A DNA stretch of 64,000 bases from an uncultured Pelagibacteraceae bacterium (GTDB lineage: Bacteria; Pseudomonadota; Alphaproteobacteria; Pelagibacterales; AG-422-B15), in the NCBI GenBank assembly GCA_902578305.1, contig CACHCK010000002.1, forward strand, positions 129,907 to 193,906. The letters run 5' to 3'. The notes beneath the pieces were generated by a model. That model ran no database searches and was not told the DNA's origin. It worked only from the letters and a program-made list of their open reading frames with translations. The translations under genes and the position numbers were made by a program. Of this stretch, positions 9,712-19,605 are shown in pieces. Positions within the stretch are counted from its first letter, which is position 1. Each line of letters begins with the position of its first letter.

Positions 9712-10917
9712 TTATAAGTATTTTTTTAATTCATTTCTTGCAATTGAGAGCCTATGCACTTCGTCTGGCCCGTCTGCTAATCGCAGAGTTCTCATTCCTG
9801 CATAAGCTTGTGCTAGGTGTGGGTCTGTTGTAACTCCAGCTCCTCCAAACGCTTGAATTGCATCATCAATAATTTTTAATGCCATATTTGGTGCAGCTAC
9901 TTTAATCATGGCTATTTCATTTTTAGCAACTTTGTTTCCTACTTCATCCATCATAGTTGCAGCTTTTAATGTTAATAGTCTGGTCATCTCAATGTTAATT
10001 CTAGCATCAGCAATTCTCTCTTGCCAAACAGAGTGCCTTACCACTTCTTTACCAAAAGCCTTTCTGCTCATTAGTCTTTTGCACATTGCTTCAAGTGCAA
10101 CTTCAGCAAGACCAATAGTTCTCATACAATGGTGAATTCGTCCAGGTCCCAACCTGCCCTGTGCAATTTCAAATCCCCTACCTTCGCCTAAAAGCATATT
10201 TTCTGGAGGAACTTTGACATCTTTAAATTCAACTTCAGCATGTCCATGAGGGGCATCGTCAAAACCAAAAACAGGCAAATGTCTTTTTATTTTGATACCT
10301 GGTGTGTCCTTATCAACGAGTATCATGGATTGTTGCTTGTGTCTGTCAGGATTATCTGGATCTGTTTTTCCCATGAAGATAAAAAATTGGCACCTTGGAT
10401 CCATTGCACCTGAAGTCCACCATTTTGTACCATTTAGTACATATTGATTTCCTTCTTTTTTTATTTCACTTTCAATATTTGTTGCGTCTGATGAAGCGAC
10501 TGCAGGCTCTGTCATGGCAAAAGCAGAGCGTATCTCACCTTCTAATAATGGCTTTAAGTACTTTTCTTTTTGTTCATCTGTTCCATATCGAACTAAAACT
10601 TCCATATTACCAGTATCAGGAGCAGAACAATTAAAAACTTCTGCAGACCACATTGCTCTCCCCATGATTTCACACATTGGCGCATACTCTGCGTTTGTAA
10701 GGCCGTGTCCATAGTCACTTTCAGGTAAAAATAAATTCCAAAGGTCTTCTTTTTTTGCTTCCTTTTTAAGATCTTCAATTACCGGCACCACCTGCCATCT
10801 GTCAGCTCCAAAATTTTCGATTTGACTATGATATGTTTCGTTGTTTGGATAAACGTGCTTATCCATAAAATTATTCAATCTATCCGTAGTTTCTTTTGCT
10901 TTTGGCGATATGTTCAT
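9712..10917 (-). CDS. acyl-CoA dehydrogenase (ACAD10/11-like)
   Basis: A 401-residue FAD-dependent acyl-CoA dehydrogenase. It has the FAD/substrate segment [16 protein letters not shown] and the variant [18 protein letters not shown], followed by [11 protein letters not shown] and [15 protein letters not shown]. The GRIHHCMR block is typical of the dehydrogenase half of ACAD10/ACAD11 and related bacterial enzymes rather than of short-chain acyl-CoA dehydrogenases. Its start shares one base with the tadA stop (TAATG at 10917). The nearby APH-fold kinase makes a split ACAD10/11-like pair plausible. Confidence 0.92.
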   Translation of the reverse strand: MNISPKAKETTDRLNNFMDKHVYPNNETYHSQIENFGADRWQVVPVIEDLKKEAKKEDLWNLFLPESDYGHGLTNAEYAPMCEIMGRAMWSAEVFNCSAPDTGNMEVLVRYGTDEQKEKYLKPLLEGEIRSAFAMTEPAVASSDATNIESEIKKEGNQYVLNGTKWWTSGAMDPRCQFFIFMGKTDPDNPDRHKQQSMILVDKDTPGIKIKRHLPVFGFDDAPHGHAEVEFKDVKVPPENMLLGEGRGFEIAQGRLGPGRIHHCMRTIGLAEVALEAMCKRLMSRKAFGKEVVRHSVWQERIADARINIEMTRLLTLKAATMMDEVGNKVAKNEIAMIKVAAPNMALKIIDDAIQAFGGAGVTTDPHLAQAYAGMRTLRLADGPDEVHRLSIARNELKKYL

Positions 10918-11366
10918 TATCTTTTACCTTTAAAAAAATTATTTATTAAGTTTTCACAGTCAGTTTTTGAAATATTATCATAAATTTCTGGCAAATGATT
11001 GCAATTTTTTGATATAAAAAAATTTAAGTTACCATTTATCGAACCATATTTTAAATCATCTGCACCATAATACAACCTCTTAAGCTTAGCTTTTGATATA
11101 GCGCTAGCACACATAATACATGGCTCTAAAGTCACGTAAATATTACAATCAACCAATCTATCAGAGTTAATCATTTTACACGCCTTTCTTATAGCGTTAA
11201 GTTCAGCATGGCCTACTGGGTCTTTTCTGCTAACCACTGAATTATGGGACCGGGCTAAAACTTTATCTTCCTTGTTAGTGATAACGCATCCAATTGGTAT
11301 TTCTCCAATTTTTAAGCCTTTTTTTGCCTCCTCAATTGCCATTGCCATGAATTTATTTTGTGTCAT
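10917..11366 (-). CDS. tadA: tRNA-specific adenosine deaminase
   Basis: A 149-residue deaminase that converts A34 to inosine in tRNA-Arg(ACG). It has the zinc/catalytic motif HAE (H53, E55) in [10 protein letters not shown] and the second motif [10 protein letters not shown] (C83, C86). Length is normal. It diverges from the pseudouridine synthase gene across a 32-bp gap and is translationally coupled to the acyl-CoA dehydrogenase downstream. Confidence 0.95.
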   Translation of the reverse strand: MTQNKFMAMAIEEAKKGLKIGEIPIGCVITNKEDKVLARSHNSVVSRKDPVGHAELNAIRKACKMINSDRLVDCNIYVTLEPCIMCASAISKAKLKRLYYGADDLKYGSINGNLNFFISKNCNHLPEIYDNISKTDCENLINNFFKGKR

Positions 11367-11398
11367 AAATATTTATTTAATATAAGCAATCCTAATTC

Positions 11399-12109
11399 AT
11401 GCCTACTTTGAGACAACAAAAATTAGTAAGAATTAATAAATTATTAGCACAGTCAACTAACTTTTCGAGAAGAGAAATAGATAAACTCATCGATGAGCAA
11501 AGAGTTGTTGTTGATAACGAATTGGTGATAAAACAAGGAGTTCAAATAAGTATCAACAGTATTGTAAAAATAGACAATAAACCTATTAACCTAAAATCTG
11601 ATCAGCAATTAAATGATATATATATTTTCAACAAACCAAGAGGATGCTTAGTAACAAAATCAGACCCAAAAAATCGAAAAACTATTTATGAATACATACC
11701 TAAAAAAAATCATAATTTAATTTCAATTGGACGACTTGATTACAATTCAGAGGGACTATTACTATTGACTAACAGCGGTAGCTTCAAAAGAAAGATGGAA
11801 TTACCCAAAAATAATTTTGAAAGGGTTTATAAGGTAAAAATACAAGGCTTTATTGATAATAAAATTATTAATACCTTATTGAGGGGTTATACGTATAAAA
11901 AAGTTAAATATAAACCTATAAAAGCATCATTCATTAGCAAAACAAATACTTACTCATGGATAAAAATGACACTTACTGAAGGTAAAAATAAAGAAATTAG
12001 AAATATTTTTGATTCTTTGAATATTACAGTCACAAGATTAATTAGAATAACTTATGGGGAATTTAAGCTTGGAAGTTTAAAAAAAGGGGAAATAAAAAAA
12101 GTTACTTAA
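11399..12109 (+). CDS. rluB: rRNA large-subunit pseudouridine synthase (RluB/RsuA family)
   Basis: A 236-residue pseudouridine synthase. The N-terminal S4 RNA-binding domain (about 8-60) begins VRINKLLAQSTNFSRREID. The catalytic domain has ISIGRLDYNSEGLLLLTN with the nucleophile D114, and the C-terminal GKNKEIRNIF block. The protein is lysine-rich and compact and lacks the basic tail seen in E. coli RluB. RluB, RluE and RsuA are hard to separate from sequence alone. rsmD follows 1 bp later, so both genes modify rRNA. Confidence 0.88.
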   Translation: MPTLRQQKLVRINKLLAQSTNFSRREIDKLIDEQRVVVDNELVIKQGVQISINSIVKIDNKPINLKSDQQLNDIYIFNKPRGCLVTKSDPKNRKTIYEYIPKKNHNLISIGRLDYNSEGLLLLTNSGSFKRKMELPKNNFERVYKVKIQGFIDNKIINTLLRGYTYKKVKYKPIKASFISKTNTYSWIKMTLTEGKNKEIRNIFDSLNITVTRLIRITYGEFKLGSLKKGEIKKVT

Positions 12110-12110
12110 A

Positions 12111-12680
12111 ATGAGAATTATTAGCGGAGAAAGAAAAGGTCATTCAATATTTAGCTTTAAAAGTAAAGATGTAAGACCACTTTCAGACAAAAATAGGGAA
12201 ACCATTTTTAATCTTTTAACGCATGGAAAAGAATTGGTAAAAATTAACTTTAGTCTTGAAAAAGCAAAAGTAATTGATCTTTTCGCTGGCACTGGTTCAT
12301 TTAGCTTTGAAGCTTTGTCACGTGGTGCTAAACACGCAACCATGGTAGAGAACAATCAACAAATGATAGATATAATTTATAAAAGCGCAAATAAGCTGGG
12401 GTATTTAGATAAGATAGCTGTTATATCTGAAAATGCTTGTTCATTTGAAGAGTATTCTGAAGCTACAAAGTTCAATCTTGCTTATATAGATCCACCGTAT
12501 GGAAAAAATCTTGGACTCAGAGCAATTAAAAATATTATCAAAAAAAACTTATTAGAAAAAGACAGTATAATCATCTTAGAAGAAGAAAAAAAATCTAAAC
12601 ACATCGAACTCTCAAAAATAATTCTTTTACGTGAAAAAGAATTAGGTAATTCTAAATTTAGTTTTTTTAAATTAATTTAA
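12111..12680 (+). CDS. rsmD: 16S rRNA (guanine966-N2)-methyltransferase
   Basis: A 189-residue class I methyltransferase. It has the SAM-binding motif VIDLFAGTGSFSFEALSRGA (from residue 54), the acidic loop MVENN, and the catalytic DPPYGKN (127-133). The N-terminus, MRIISGERKG, is the family opening (RIIxGxxrG). Length is normal for RsmD. Its last 9 bp overlap the end of the convergent pgi gene. Confidence 0.93.
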   Translation: MRIISGERKGHSIFSFKSKDVRPLSDKNRETIFNLLTHGKELVKINFSLEKAKVIDLFAGTGSFSFEALSRGAKHATMVENNQQMIDIIYKSANKLGYLDKIAVISENACSFEEYSEATKFNLAYIDPPYGKNLGLRAIKNIIKKNLLEKDSIIILEEEKKSKHIELSKIILLREKELGNSKFSFFKLI

Positions 12681-13697
12681 ATAACCCTTTTGAATATCAA
12701 CTGCATCTTGAGTAAAGGGGTCAACTTCCAATAATTCAGCAAGATAGATAACCCTTAGCATTTCTGATCCAAAAAAATGGCCGATCTTACTCATATCTTT
12801 ATCTTTAAAAATATATTTATTAGTATTCTCATTTATCTTTGATAGTGATTTACTCATGGCATCAAGATGATTTGAAAGTGTGATATTAATCAAATTCATT
12901 TTTGAGTATTCCATACCCATAATTTCAAAAAAAATATTTTTGGGTCCATCTAGATATAACTGTAAAAGACTGTGCTGGTCTTTTGGCATTTCAGATACTA
13001 CAGGTAAAACACCTTTGGCCTCTTTACCCAATGACTCAGCATATAATTGTTTTCGCCAATTACCAATTTCAATAAGCTCATCACCATAAATCAAATAAGC
13101 AAATATATTCTTTCCATCTTTTATTCTTTTAAAATCTTCCTCAGCCATATTCTTTATTTGATCTTTATCTTCTAATGCTTTTCTTCCTCCATTTAAAAAC
13201 TCATTGCACAGATCTTTATTAAAGTAAAAACTGGGGATAAGGCTATTATTACTAAAAATTGAAAATCTGCCTCCAATCTCGTTGCTTAGTTCAATAGTTT
13301 TTATTGATTTTTGTATAGACAAGTCTCTTAGTGGAGAAGACACACTTTCTGTAAACGAATAGAAATTTTTTGAAAAATCAATATTTCCATCTAGTTTTTT
13401 GATCATATATTCAAAGATGGTTAACGTTTCTGATGTTTGTCCAGATTTTGATACGAAAATGAAACCAGTCTCATCTAGTTGAGTATTGTTTAACAATTCA
13501 TTAATCATAACAGAATTTAAATGATCAACATATTGAACACGTTTTTCATTTAAAAAATGATTAATTGCTTTAGATCCCTGAGAAGAGCCACCTATACCGA
13601 CTACTAAAATTTTATTAAAGCTTTGATCCAGTATCCCTAACGATTCGGAATATGAGTTTTCAAGCTTATCAAAATCAAGAAATGGATAATTCATCAT
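12672..13697 (-). CDS. pgi: glucose-6-phosphate isomerase, short form
   Basis: A 341-residue SIS-fold isomerase converting glucose-6-P and fructose-6-P. It has GIGGSSQGSKAI near residue 34, FVSKSGQTSET, the EIGGRFS block, and EMPKDQHSLLQLYLDGP. E. coli Pgi is about 549 residues; here the N-terminal and C-terminal extensions are missing and the protein is close to a minimal two-SIS core. Catalytic elements (the Glu-rich GGRFS region and the DQHSL His) remain. It overlaps the SbmA-like gene by 4 bp upstream. Confidence 0.88.
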   Translation of the reverse strand: MMNYPFLDFDKLENSYSESLGILDQSFNKILVVGIGGSSQGSKAINHFLNEKRVQYVDHLNSVMINELLNNTQLDETGFIFVSKSGQTSETLTIFEYMIKKLDGNIDFSKNFYSFTESVSSPLRDLSIQKSIKTIELSNEIGGRFSIFSNNSLIPSFYFNKDLCNEFLNGGRKALEDKDQIKNMAEEDFKRIKDGKNIFAYLIYGDELIEIGNWRKQLYAESLGKEAKGVLPVVSEMPKDQHSLLQLYLDGPKNIFFEIMGMEYSKMNLINITLSNHLDAMSKSLSKINENTNKYIFKDKDMSKIGHFFGSEMLRVIYLAELLEVDPFTQDAVDIQKGYLN

Positions 13698-14692
13698 CGC
13701 ACTTCCTGACCAGCTGTTACGGTTGCTTGATCTATTTGTCTTTCAAACTCTCTCAATCTTTTATAAACACTTGCAAGTTCAATAATTGTTGGCCAGGCTT
13801 TAAGAAGATATTGCATTGACCCCTCAACTCTACCAAATGCCCTGATTATTTGCTGCATTACACCAAGAGTAACTACCCCGGCAACAATTGCAGGAGCTAA
13901 AAATACATAAGCTGATAAAACATTTGCCTGTAAAAATGCAATACGGCCAATATCGAAATATAGATATCTTATATAACTTAAAAAATGAATTTGCCTTACA
14001 TCATCAAATAATTCCTCAAGGGTTTTTGGTCTTACTGTTTCATCATCTTCAGCAATTACTAACATTTTTCTGTATGCCGCTTCTTGTTTTTGTAAATCGT
14101 ATTCAATACCAACAAGCCTTAAAATTAAACCAAGTCCAATTAAAAATAATGTTCCTCCTATAGACCATAATAATGCACCAACGACTAGACCATACTCCCA
14201 TTCACCAAAGAAAAATATTGGAATTCCAATACTCAAGCCAAACAGTATTGGCATAAATTCCACCAGGATCATTAAAGCTTCAATCAAACTTGTACCAAGA
14301 GACTCCATAATTCTTGAAAACTTTATGGTATCCTCTTGAACTCTTTGTGACGCACCCTCAATCTTACGCGCCTTATCATAGACAGAGTGATACCACTCAA
14401 CCATGGCAGTTCTCCATCTAAATAAAAAGTGATTAGTAAAATAACTTACAAGGACTGCAACTGCTACATACATTCCCGCTAGTGTTATAAAGGATAATAA
14501 ACTTGACCAATATTCTTCAATTGTAATGGCGTAAGGAGCAGACAAGGCTTCCTGTATCATGTCGTAAAACTCACCAAACCATTCATTAATTTTTACATCA
14601 ATTTGAACCTGAACCCACAGAGATGATAAGATAATAGCTGAACCAATGTATGCCCATAAAAACCATTTTGGATCTCTAAAAAACTTAAACAT
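13694..14692 (-). CDS. SbmA/BacA-like inner-membrane peptide transporter
   Basis: A 332-residue polytopic protein resembling SbmA/BacA: WFLWAYIGSAIILSSLWVQV at the first helix, then NEWFGEFYDMIQEAL, and FRWRTAMVEWYHSVY, which is the conserved loop of this ABC-transmembrane-like family with no ATPase domain. Homologues import peptides and modified microcins using the proton gradient. It is shorter than E. coli SbmA (406). It is translationally coupled to pgi by a 4-bp overlap, an association with no obvious functional reason. Confidence 0.85.
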   Translation of the reverse strand: MFKFFRDPKWFLWAYIGSAIILSSLWVQVQIDVKINEWFGEFYDMIQEALSAPYAITIEEYWSSLLSFITLAGMYVAVAVLVSYFTNHFLFRWRTAMVEWYHSVYDKARKIEGASQRVQEDTIKFSRIMESLGTSLIEALMILVEFMPILFGLSIGIPIFFFGEWEYGLVVGALLWSIGGTLFLIGLGLILRLVGIEYDLQKQEAAYRKMLVIAEDDETVRPKTLEELFDDVRQIHFLSYIRYLYFDIGRIAFLQANVLSAYVFLAPAIVAGVVTLGVMQQIIRAFGRVEGSMQYLLKAWPTIIELASVYKRLREFERQIDQATVTAGQEVR

Positions 14693-14703
14693 TTATAGAA
14701 TAA

Positions 14704-15318
14704 TTAATTTTGATAAGAGTTAAGTAAGTCATCCACTCTGTTAAGAAGATCATTCAAATCTTCGTTTTCATCAAAACTAGGAGCATCATCATACATTGTT
14801 TCATCAATTATTTCTGGCTTAAGCTGATCTTCTTCAGGAAGTGTTGTAATTTCATCTGTGTTTGATATTCCTTCCAAAAACTCTTCCTCGCTCAAACCAA
14901 TATTATCAGTTGTATCTAAAATGCTATCGTCATTTGTTACAACGTCTAATTCATTACTTTCAACAAGTGAATCTTCAATTACCTCATTAATAGGATCCTC
15001 AGGTAAAGTTGAATTATTTATATTTTGATCCTCGTTTACAAAATTATTATCAATAAATTCATCTAAGGATGATGTATCAGCATTACTAGGCACGCTGGTG
15101 GATGAGTCTTGTGTAATGATATCTTGAATATCTTCAGCTGACTCACCTGTAGGCGCGGCCTCCTCTACTTCCTCTTCGCCAACAACTGGTGGGGTTAGTT
15201 CAAAATCAGGAGGTATCTCTAGTGCTTTTTGCTTTAATGATGTGTAATCTCTGACTGTATTATTAGTACAAGCAGCAAAAATTAATAAAAAAAATATAAT
15301 TAAATAGTTACGTATCAT
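14704..15318 (-). CDS. DUF3035/BamF-like lipoprotein, acidic
   Basis: A lipoprotein of about 204 residues. I prefer ATG 15318 (MIRNYLIIFFLLIFAAC), which gives a proper lipobox (FAAC) close to the N-terminus; the upstream ATG at 15360 puts it 14 residues further in. After the lipid Cys comes VRDYTSLKQKALEIPPDFEL, the DUF3035 signature known from the alphaproteobacterial BAM-complex lipoprotein BamF. The rest is extremely Asp/Glu-rich and probably disordered. It overlaps lspA, whose product would process it, by 11 bp. Confidence 0.78.
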   Translation of the reverse strand: MIRNYLIIFFLLIFAACTNNTVRDYTSLKQKALEIPPDFELTPPVVGEEEVEEAAPTGESAEDIQDIITQDSSTSVPSNADTSSLDEFIDNNFVNEDQNINNSTLPEDPINEVIEDSLVESNELDVVTNDDSILDTTDNIGLSEEEFLEGISNTDEITTLPEEDQLKPEIIDETMYDDAPSFDENEDLNDLLNRVDDLLNSYQN

Positions 15319-15823
15319 TTTTAACGGTTTTATCATTTTCTTTTTTTGAGAACAACTCAAGTAAAATAATCAAAATACAGCCAAGCGTGATACTTATATC
15401 AGCTATATTGAATACATACCAATGATAATTGTTATAATGTAAATCTATAAAGTCTAATACGGCAGAATATTGATATCTGTCGAGCAAGTTACCCAACGCT
15501 CCTCCTATAATTAAACTAAATCCATAATAATAAATTTTTTTATTAATACTTATTGCATAAAAAAATACTGCTATAGCAATTATCGCCATAACAAACATAT
15601 AAATATAATTAACCATCGAAATTTCATTTTGAAATATTCCAAATGCAAAGCCCTTATTCCATATCAAGTGAAAATTAAGATATTTATTTATTGATGTTAA
15701 ATATTGTGAACTGAGATTTGATACATCAATGTTATAAACATTGATTACATAAAACTTTGAGAGTTGATCAGCTGCAAAAATAACCAGTATTAAAAATATA
15801 AATCTTCCAATGGTATGTATCAT
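15308..15823 (-). CDS. lspA: lipoprotein signal peptidase II
   Basis: A 171-residue inner-membrane aspartyl protease that cleaves prolipoprotein signal peptides. It has four hydrophobic segments and both catalytic-Asp motifs: GGALGNLLDR and VFNIADISITLG. NKGFAFGI is the conserved first block. Its ATG overlaps the ileS stop (15820-15823), a common ileS-lspA arrangement, and its 3' end overlaps a lipoprotein gene. Confidence 0.96.
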   Translation of the reverse strand: MIHTIGRFIFLILVIFAADQLSKFYVINVYNIDVSNLSSQYLTSINKYLNFHLIWNKGFAFGIFQNEISMVNYIYMFVMAIIAIAVFFYAISINKKIYYYGFSLIIGGALGNLLDRYQYSAVLDFIDLHYNNYHWYVFNIADISITLGCILIILLELFSKKENDKTVKNDT

Positions 15824-18633
15824 TTACTAAGCACTTCTTGACATCTATCGCAAACGTTACCTTTTAAATTAGAAAAATATTTCCAACAGCGCTCACATTT
15901 TTCACCATCGGTTTTACTTACATGCACTCCGATGTTTTTATCTAGTTCAGATATAAAGCTGTCACTTGAGGGCTTTTCATTTACAATTTCTAATTCACTA
16001 ATAATTGAAATATTTTCTAATACTTTTTGGTCAATCTTTTCGATTTCATCTTTAGATATGTAAAGTTTAACAGAGGCTTCAAGGCTGGATCCAAGAATTT
16101 TTTCTTTTCTCTTCACTTCGATTGCTCCGTTAATGACCTTTCTTAATTTTTTATACACTGCCCATTTAGTTGATAAATTTTTATTTATTAAAGTATCATT
16201 TAATTTTGGAAAATCTTTTTCATGTATGCTGTTTTCAAATCCAAATCGACTTTGCCAGGCTTCTTCAGTTGTAAAACAGAGTATTGGTGCAAGCAAACTT
16301 AATAAATCATGAAATAAAATATCTAGAACAGTTCGAGTAGATTTTCTTACTTTGTTATTTTTTGAATCACAATAAAGAGTATCTTTTCTTACATCAAAAT
16401 AGAAAGATGATAAGTCGTTTGTACAAAAATTAAATATCGCAGAAAAAACTTTTTGATACTCAAATATTTTATAGTTTGAGATAACTTCTTTTTTTAAACT
16501 CTCTAATTCTGATAAAATATATAAATCTAATTCATCAAGTTCATCCACAGATACTTTCTCGTCTTGATCAAAATCTGATAAATTACCTAAAATAAAACGA
16601 AGTGTATTGCGAAGTCTTCTATAGCTATCAATGTTGCTTTTTATGATTTCAGGCCCGATCTTTAAATCCTCAGAGTAATCACTGCTTGCTACCCAGAGCC
16701 TTAGTATGTCAGCGCCTGATTTTTCAATGACCTCTGCTGGCGAGACAGTATTGGATGATGATTTACTCATCTTTAGGCCATCTTCATGAAGTATAAATCC
16801 ATGAGTTAAAACAGACTCATAAGGCGCAACTCCTCTTGTGCCACAAGATTCTAAAAGTGATGAATGAAACCAACCTCTGTGTTGATCTGTTCCTTCAAGA
16901 TAAATAGATGCCGGCCAGATTTGATCATTTTTTCCATCTAAAACAAATGCATGTGTACAGCCTGAGTCAAACCATACATCTAAAATATCATTAACTTTTT
17001 TATATTCTTCCGGATTATAATTTGAACCTAATAATTCTTCTTTTGAATATTTAAACCACGCATCTGACCCTTCTTTTTCATAAAGTTTAATAATTTTTTC
17101 ATTTATTTCTTTATCAACCAGCGGCTTTCCTGTTTTAATATTGTAAAAGATAGATAAAGGTACGCCCCATGCCCGTTGTCTTGACACCACCCAATCAGGT
17201 CTTTCTTCAATCATTGAATAAATTCTATTTTTTCCCTGTTTTGGATACCATTTAACCTTTTCAATTTCGTTCAACGCTTTTTCTCTCAATTGATTTTTTT
17301 CCATACTAATGAACCATTGTGGAGTATTTCTAAAGATGACAGGAGCTTTTGATCTCCATGAATGAGGGTAGCTATGACGCAATGAACCCTTGCCTGCTAA
17401 ATTTTCATGCTTTTTTAGCTCAATGATAACTGCTACGTTTGCATCAGCATCTGATCCATCTTCATTAAAAATCTTTTTACCATTAAATAATGGTACGTGG
17501 GGAAAGTATTCACCATTTTCATCTACTGTATCAGGAACTTCGATACCATTTGTAATACCCAAATTATAGTCATCAGCTCCATGGCCAGGTGCTATGTGAA
17601 CGAAACCCGTGCCTTGCTCCAAGGTAACAAAATCAGCATCAAAAATTCTTACCTCAAAATCATAACCAGATTTTTTAAAAGGGTGATTACAAATAATTTT
17701 ATCTAAGTTTTTTACTTCTGATATTTTTTTTAATTCTCTAATTTTGCATTGAACTTTTACATTATCTAAAAGTTCATCTGCAATTATAATTTTATCTCCA
17801 ACTTGTGAAGTACTGTGTTCTTCTAAACTTACTACTTCAAACATTGAATACGTTATTGATTTACTGTAAGCAATTGCTCTGTTTCCTGGAATTGTCCATG
17901 GAGTTGTAGTCCATATAATTACAGATGCATCTTGACAAATTGTATCTGAACTCTCTTTTACTGGGAACTTTACGCAGATAGTTGTTGATTTATGTTCTTT
18001 ATATTCAATCTCAGCTTCAGCTAATGCAGTCTTTTCAACAGTTGACCACATAACAGGCTTTGACCCACGATATAAACTTTCGTTCTCAAGAAACTTAAAA
18101 AATTCTCTTACAATTATAGACTCTGCCTCATTTGACATTGTAGTGTAGGGAGAGTACCAATCTCCATTTATTCCTAAGCGAATAAATTCTTCTCTTTGTA
18201 TATCAATCCATTTTTCAGCAAATTCTCTGCATTCTTTTCTAAATTTTATAATATCGACATCATCTTTATTCTTTCCCTGTTCTCTATATTGTTCTTCTAT
18301 TTTCCACTCAATTGGCAAGCCATGACAATCCCAGCCAGGAATGTAAGAACTATCATTTCCAAGCATTTGTTGTGATCTTACAACAAAGTCTTTTAGTATT
18401 TTATTCAGGGCGTGCCCCATGTGTAAATGGCCGTTAGCGTAAGGAGGGCCATCATGTAATACGAATTTTTTTCTACTTTTTGATTTTTCCCTTAATTTTT
18501 CATAAACATTATCCTTTGACCAACCATCTAGAATTTTTGGCTCTTGCTCGGGCAGGCCAGCACGCATCGCAAAGGATGTCTTTGGTAAAAATAGAGTTTC
18601 ACTAAAGTCTATTTTATCATTTTTAGTGTTCAT
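15820..18633 (-). CDS. ileS: isoleucyl-tRNA synthetase
   Basis: A 937-residue class Ia synthetase of the bacterial (IleS1) type. The HIGH motif is HMGH (71-74) in PYANGHLHMGHALNK. The GWDCHGLPIEWKIE block is present, the KMSKS loop is intact (GLKMSKSSSNTVSP), and the C-terminus has a zinc site with CERCWKY and CDRCQEVL. The CP1 editing domain is present between HIGH and KMSKS. Length matches E. coli (938). Start chosen at 18633, 5 bp after the ribF stop. Confidence 0.97.
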   Translation of the reverse strand: MNTKNDKIDFSETLFLPKTSFAMRAGLPEQEPKILDGWSKDNVYEKLREKSKSRKKFVLHDGPPYANGHLHMGHALNKILKDFVVRSQQMLGNDSSYIPGWDCHGLPIEWKIEEQYREQGKNKDDVDIIKFRKECREFAEKWIDIQREEFIRLGINGDWYSPYTTMSNEAESIIVREFFKFLENESLYRGSKPVMWSTVEKTALAEAEIEYKEHKSTTICVKFPVKESSDTICQDASVIIWTTTPWTIPGNRAIAYSKSITYSMFEVVSLEEHSTSQVGDKIIIADELLDNVKVQCKIRELKKISEVKNLDKIICNHPFKKSGYDFEVRIFDADFVTLEQGTGFVHIAPGHGADDYNLGITNGIEVPDTVDENGEYFPHVPLFNGKKIFNEDGSDADANVAVIIELKKHENLAGKGSLRHSYPHSWRSKAPVIFRNTPQWFISMEKNQLREKALNEIEKVKWYPKQGKNRIYSMIEERPDWVVSRQRAWGVPLSIFYNIKTGKPLVDKEINEKIIKLYEKEGSDAWFKYSKEELLGSNYNPEEYKKVNDILDVWFDSGCTHAFVLDGKNDQIWPASIYLEGTDQHRGWFHSSLLESCGTRGVAPYESVLTHGFILHEDGLKMSKSSSNTVSPAEVIEKSGADILRLWVASSDYSEDLKIGPEIIKSNIDSYRRLRNTLRFILGNLSDFDQDEKVSVDELDELDLYILSELESLKKEVISNYKIFEYQKVFSAIFNFCTNDLSSFYFDVRKDTLYCDSKNNKVRKSTRTVLDILFHDLLSLLAPILCFTTEEAWQSRFGFENSIHEKDFPKLNDTLINKNLSTKWAVYKKLRKVINGAIEVKRKEKILGSSLEASVKLYISKDEIEKIDQKVLENISIISELEIVNEKPSSDSFISELDKNIGVHVSKTDGEKCERCWKYFSNLKGNVCDRCQEVLSK

Positions 18634-18638
18634 TTTGC

Positions 18639-19598
18639 TTAATTTAGAATTTTTTGTGCTTTAGATATATCTGATTTTAGTTGTTTTTTTAAGGCCTCTA
18701 CTCCTGAAAATTTCTTTTCATGCCTTATAAATTCAACAAAGTCGACTTTTAGCAAAGAATTATAAATATTCAATTTAAATCTAAATAGATGAACTTCCAA
18801 AATTTCAGTGTTCTTATGAAATGTTGGTCTGATACCAAAATTCGCAATTCCTTTAAGAGTTCTTTTCTTTGAATTTTTAAGGAATGAGGCTTCAATAGCA
18901 TATACTCCATATTTTGGTGCCACGTATTCATTTATATTTAGATTAGCAGTTGGAACACCAATTTTTCGGCCTCGTTGATCTCCTTTTATAACTTTTGACG
19001 TTATACTAAAATTGTTTCCCAAAAAATTTTTTGCCAATTTTACATTACCGTTTGAAATAAGCTTTCTAATATTTGTAGACGAATATATTTTCATCTTTGT
19101 TTTATTAAAAAGATAATTTGGTGTTTTTAATAATTTCACTGGGTTTACGTAAAATTGATTTTCTTTACCAAAATTCAGGAGAAACTTATAGTCGCCTGAT
19201 CGTTTATTACCAAATTTAAAATTCTTACCAACTAAAATATATTTCATTGATATTCCTCGAAGTAATATTTTTTTACAAAAGTCATTAGGTGTCATAGAGG
19301 ATATTCTTTTATTAAATTTTATTATTATTGCATAATCGATACCGTAAGATTTTAAGATTTCGAGACGTTCGTTCAACTCTGTTAATAAGAAACTTTTAAT
19401 ATTTTTTTTAAAATATTTCCGTGGATGCGGATCAAAAAGTAACACACCTATTTTTGTTTTTTGTTTATTTGTAATTTTTTTTGCTGAATTAATTATTGAT
19501 TGGTGCCCTTTATGAACTCCATCAAGATTTCCAATAATTAATACAGAATTCTTTGTATAATTTAATGATCTTCTATTTAAACTTTTAAAAACTTTCAT
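18639..19598 (-). CDS. ribF: bifunctional riboflavin kinase / FAD synthetase
   Basis: A 319-residue protein that makes FMN and then FAD. The N-terminal nucleotidyltransferase domain has IIGNLDGVHKGHQSII and later SSTNIRKLISNGNV. The C-terminal kinase domain has GRKIGVPTANLNI and GVYAIEA. Length is normal. Very lysine-rich, as expected for an AT-rich genome. It lies between a HAD phosphatase and ileS with gaps under 10 bp, matching the common ribF-ileS-lspA order. Confidence 0.95.
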   Translation of the reverse strand: MKVFKSLNRRSLNYTKNSVLIIGNLDGVHKGHQSIINSAKKITNKQKTKIGVLLFDPHPRKYFKKNIKSFLLTELNERLEILKSYGIDYAIIIKFNKRISSMTPNDFCKKILLRGISMKYILVGKNFKFGNKRSGDYKFLLNFGKENQFYVNPVKLLKTPNYLFNKTKMKIYSSTNIRKLISNGNVKLAKNFLGNNFSITSKVIKGDQRGRKIGVPTANLNINEYVAPKYGVYAIEASFLKNSKKRTLKGIANFGIRPTFHKNTEILEVHLFRFKLNIYNSLLKVDFVEFIRHEKKFSGVEALKKQLKSDISKAQKILN

Positions 19599-19605
19599 TT
19601 TTTAA

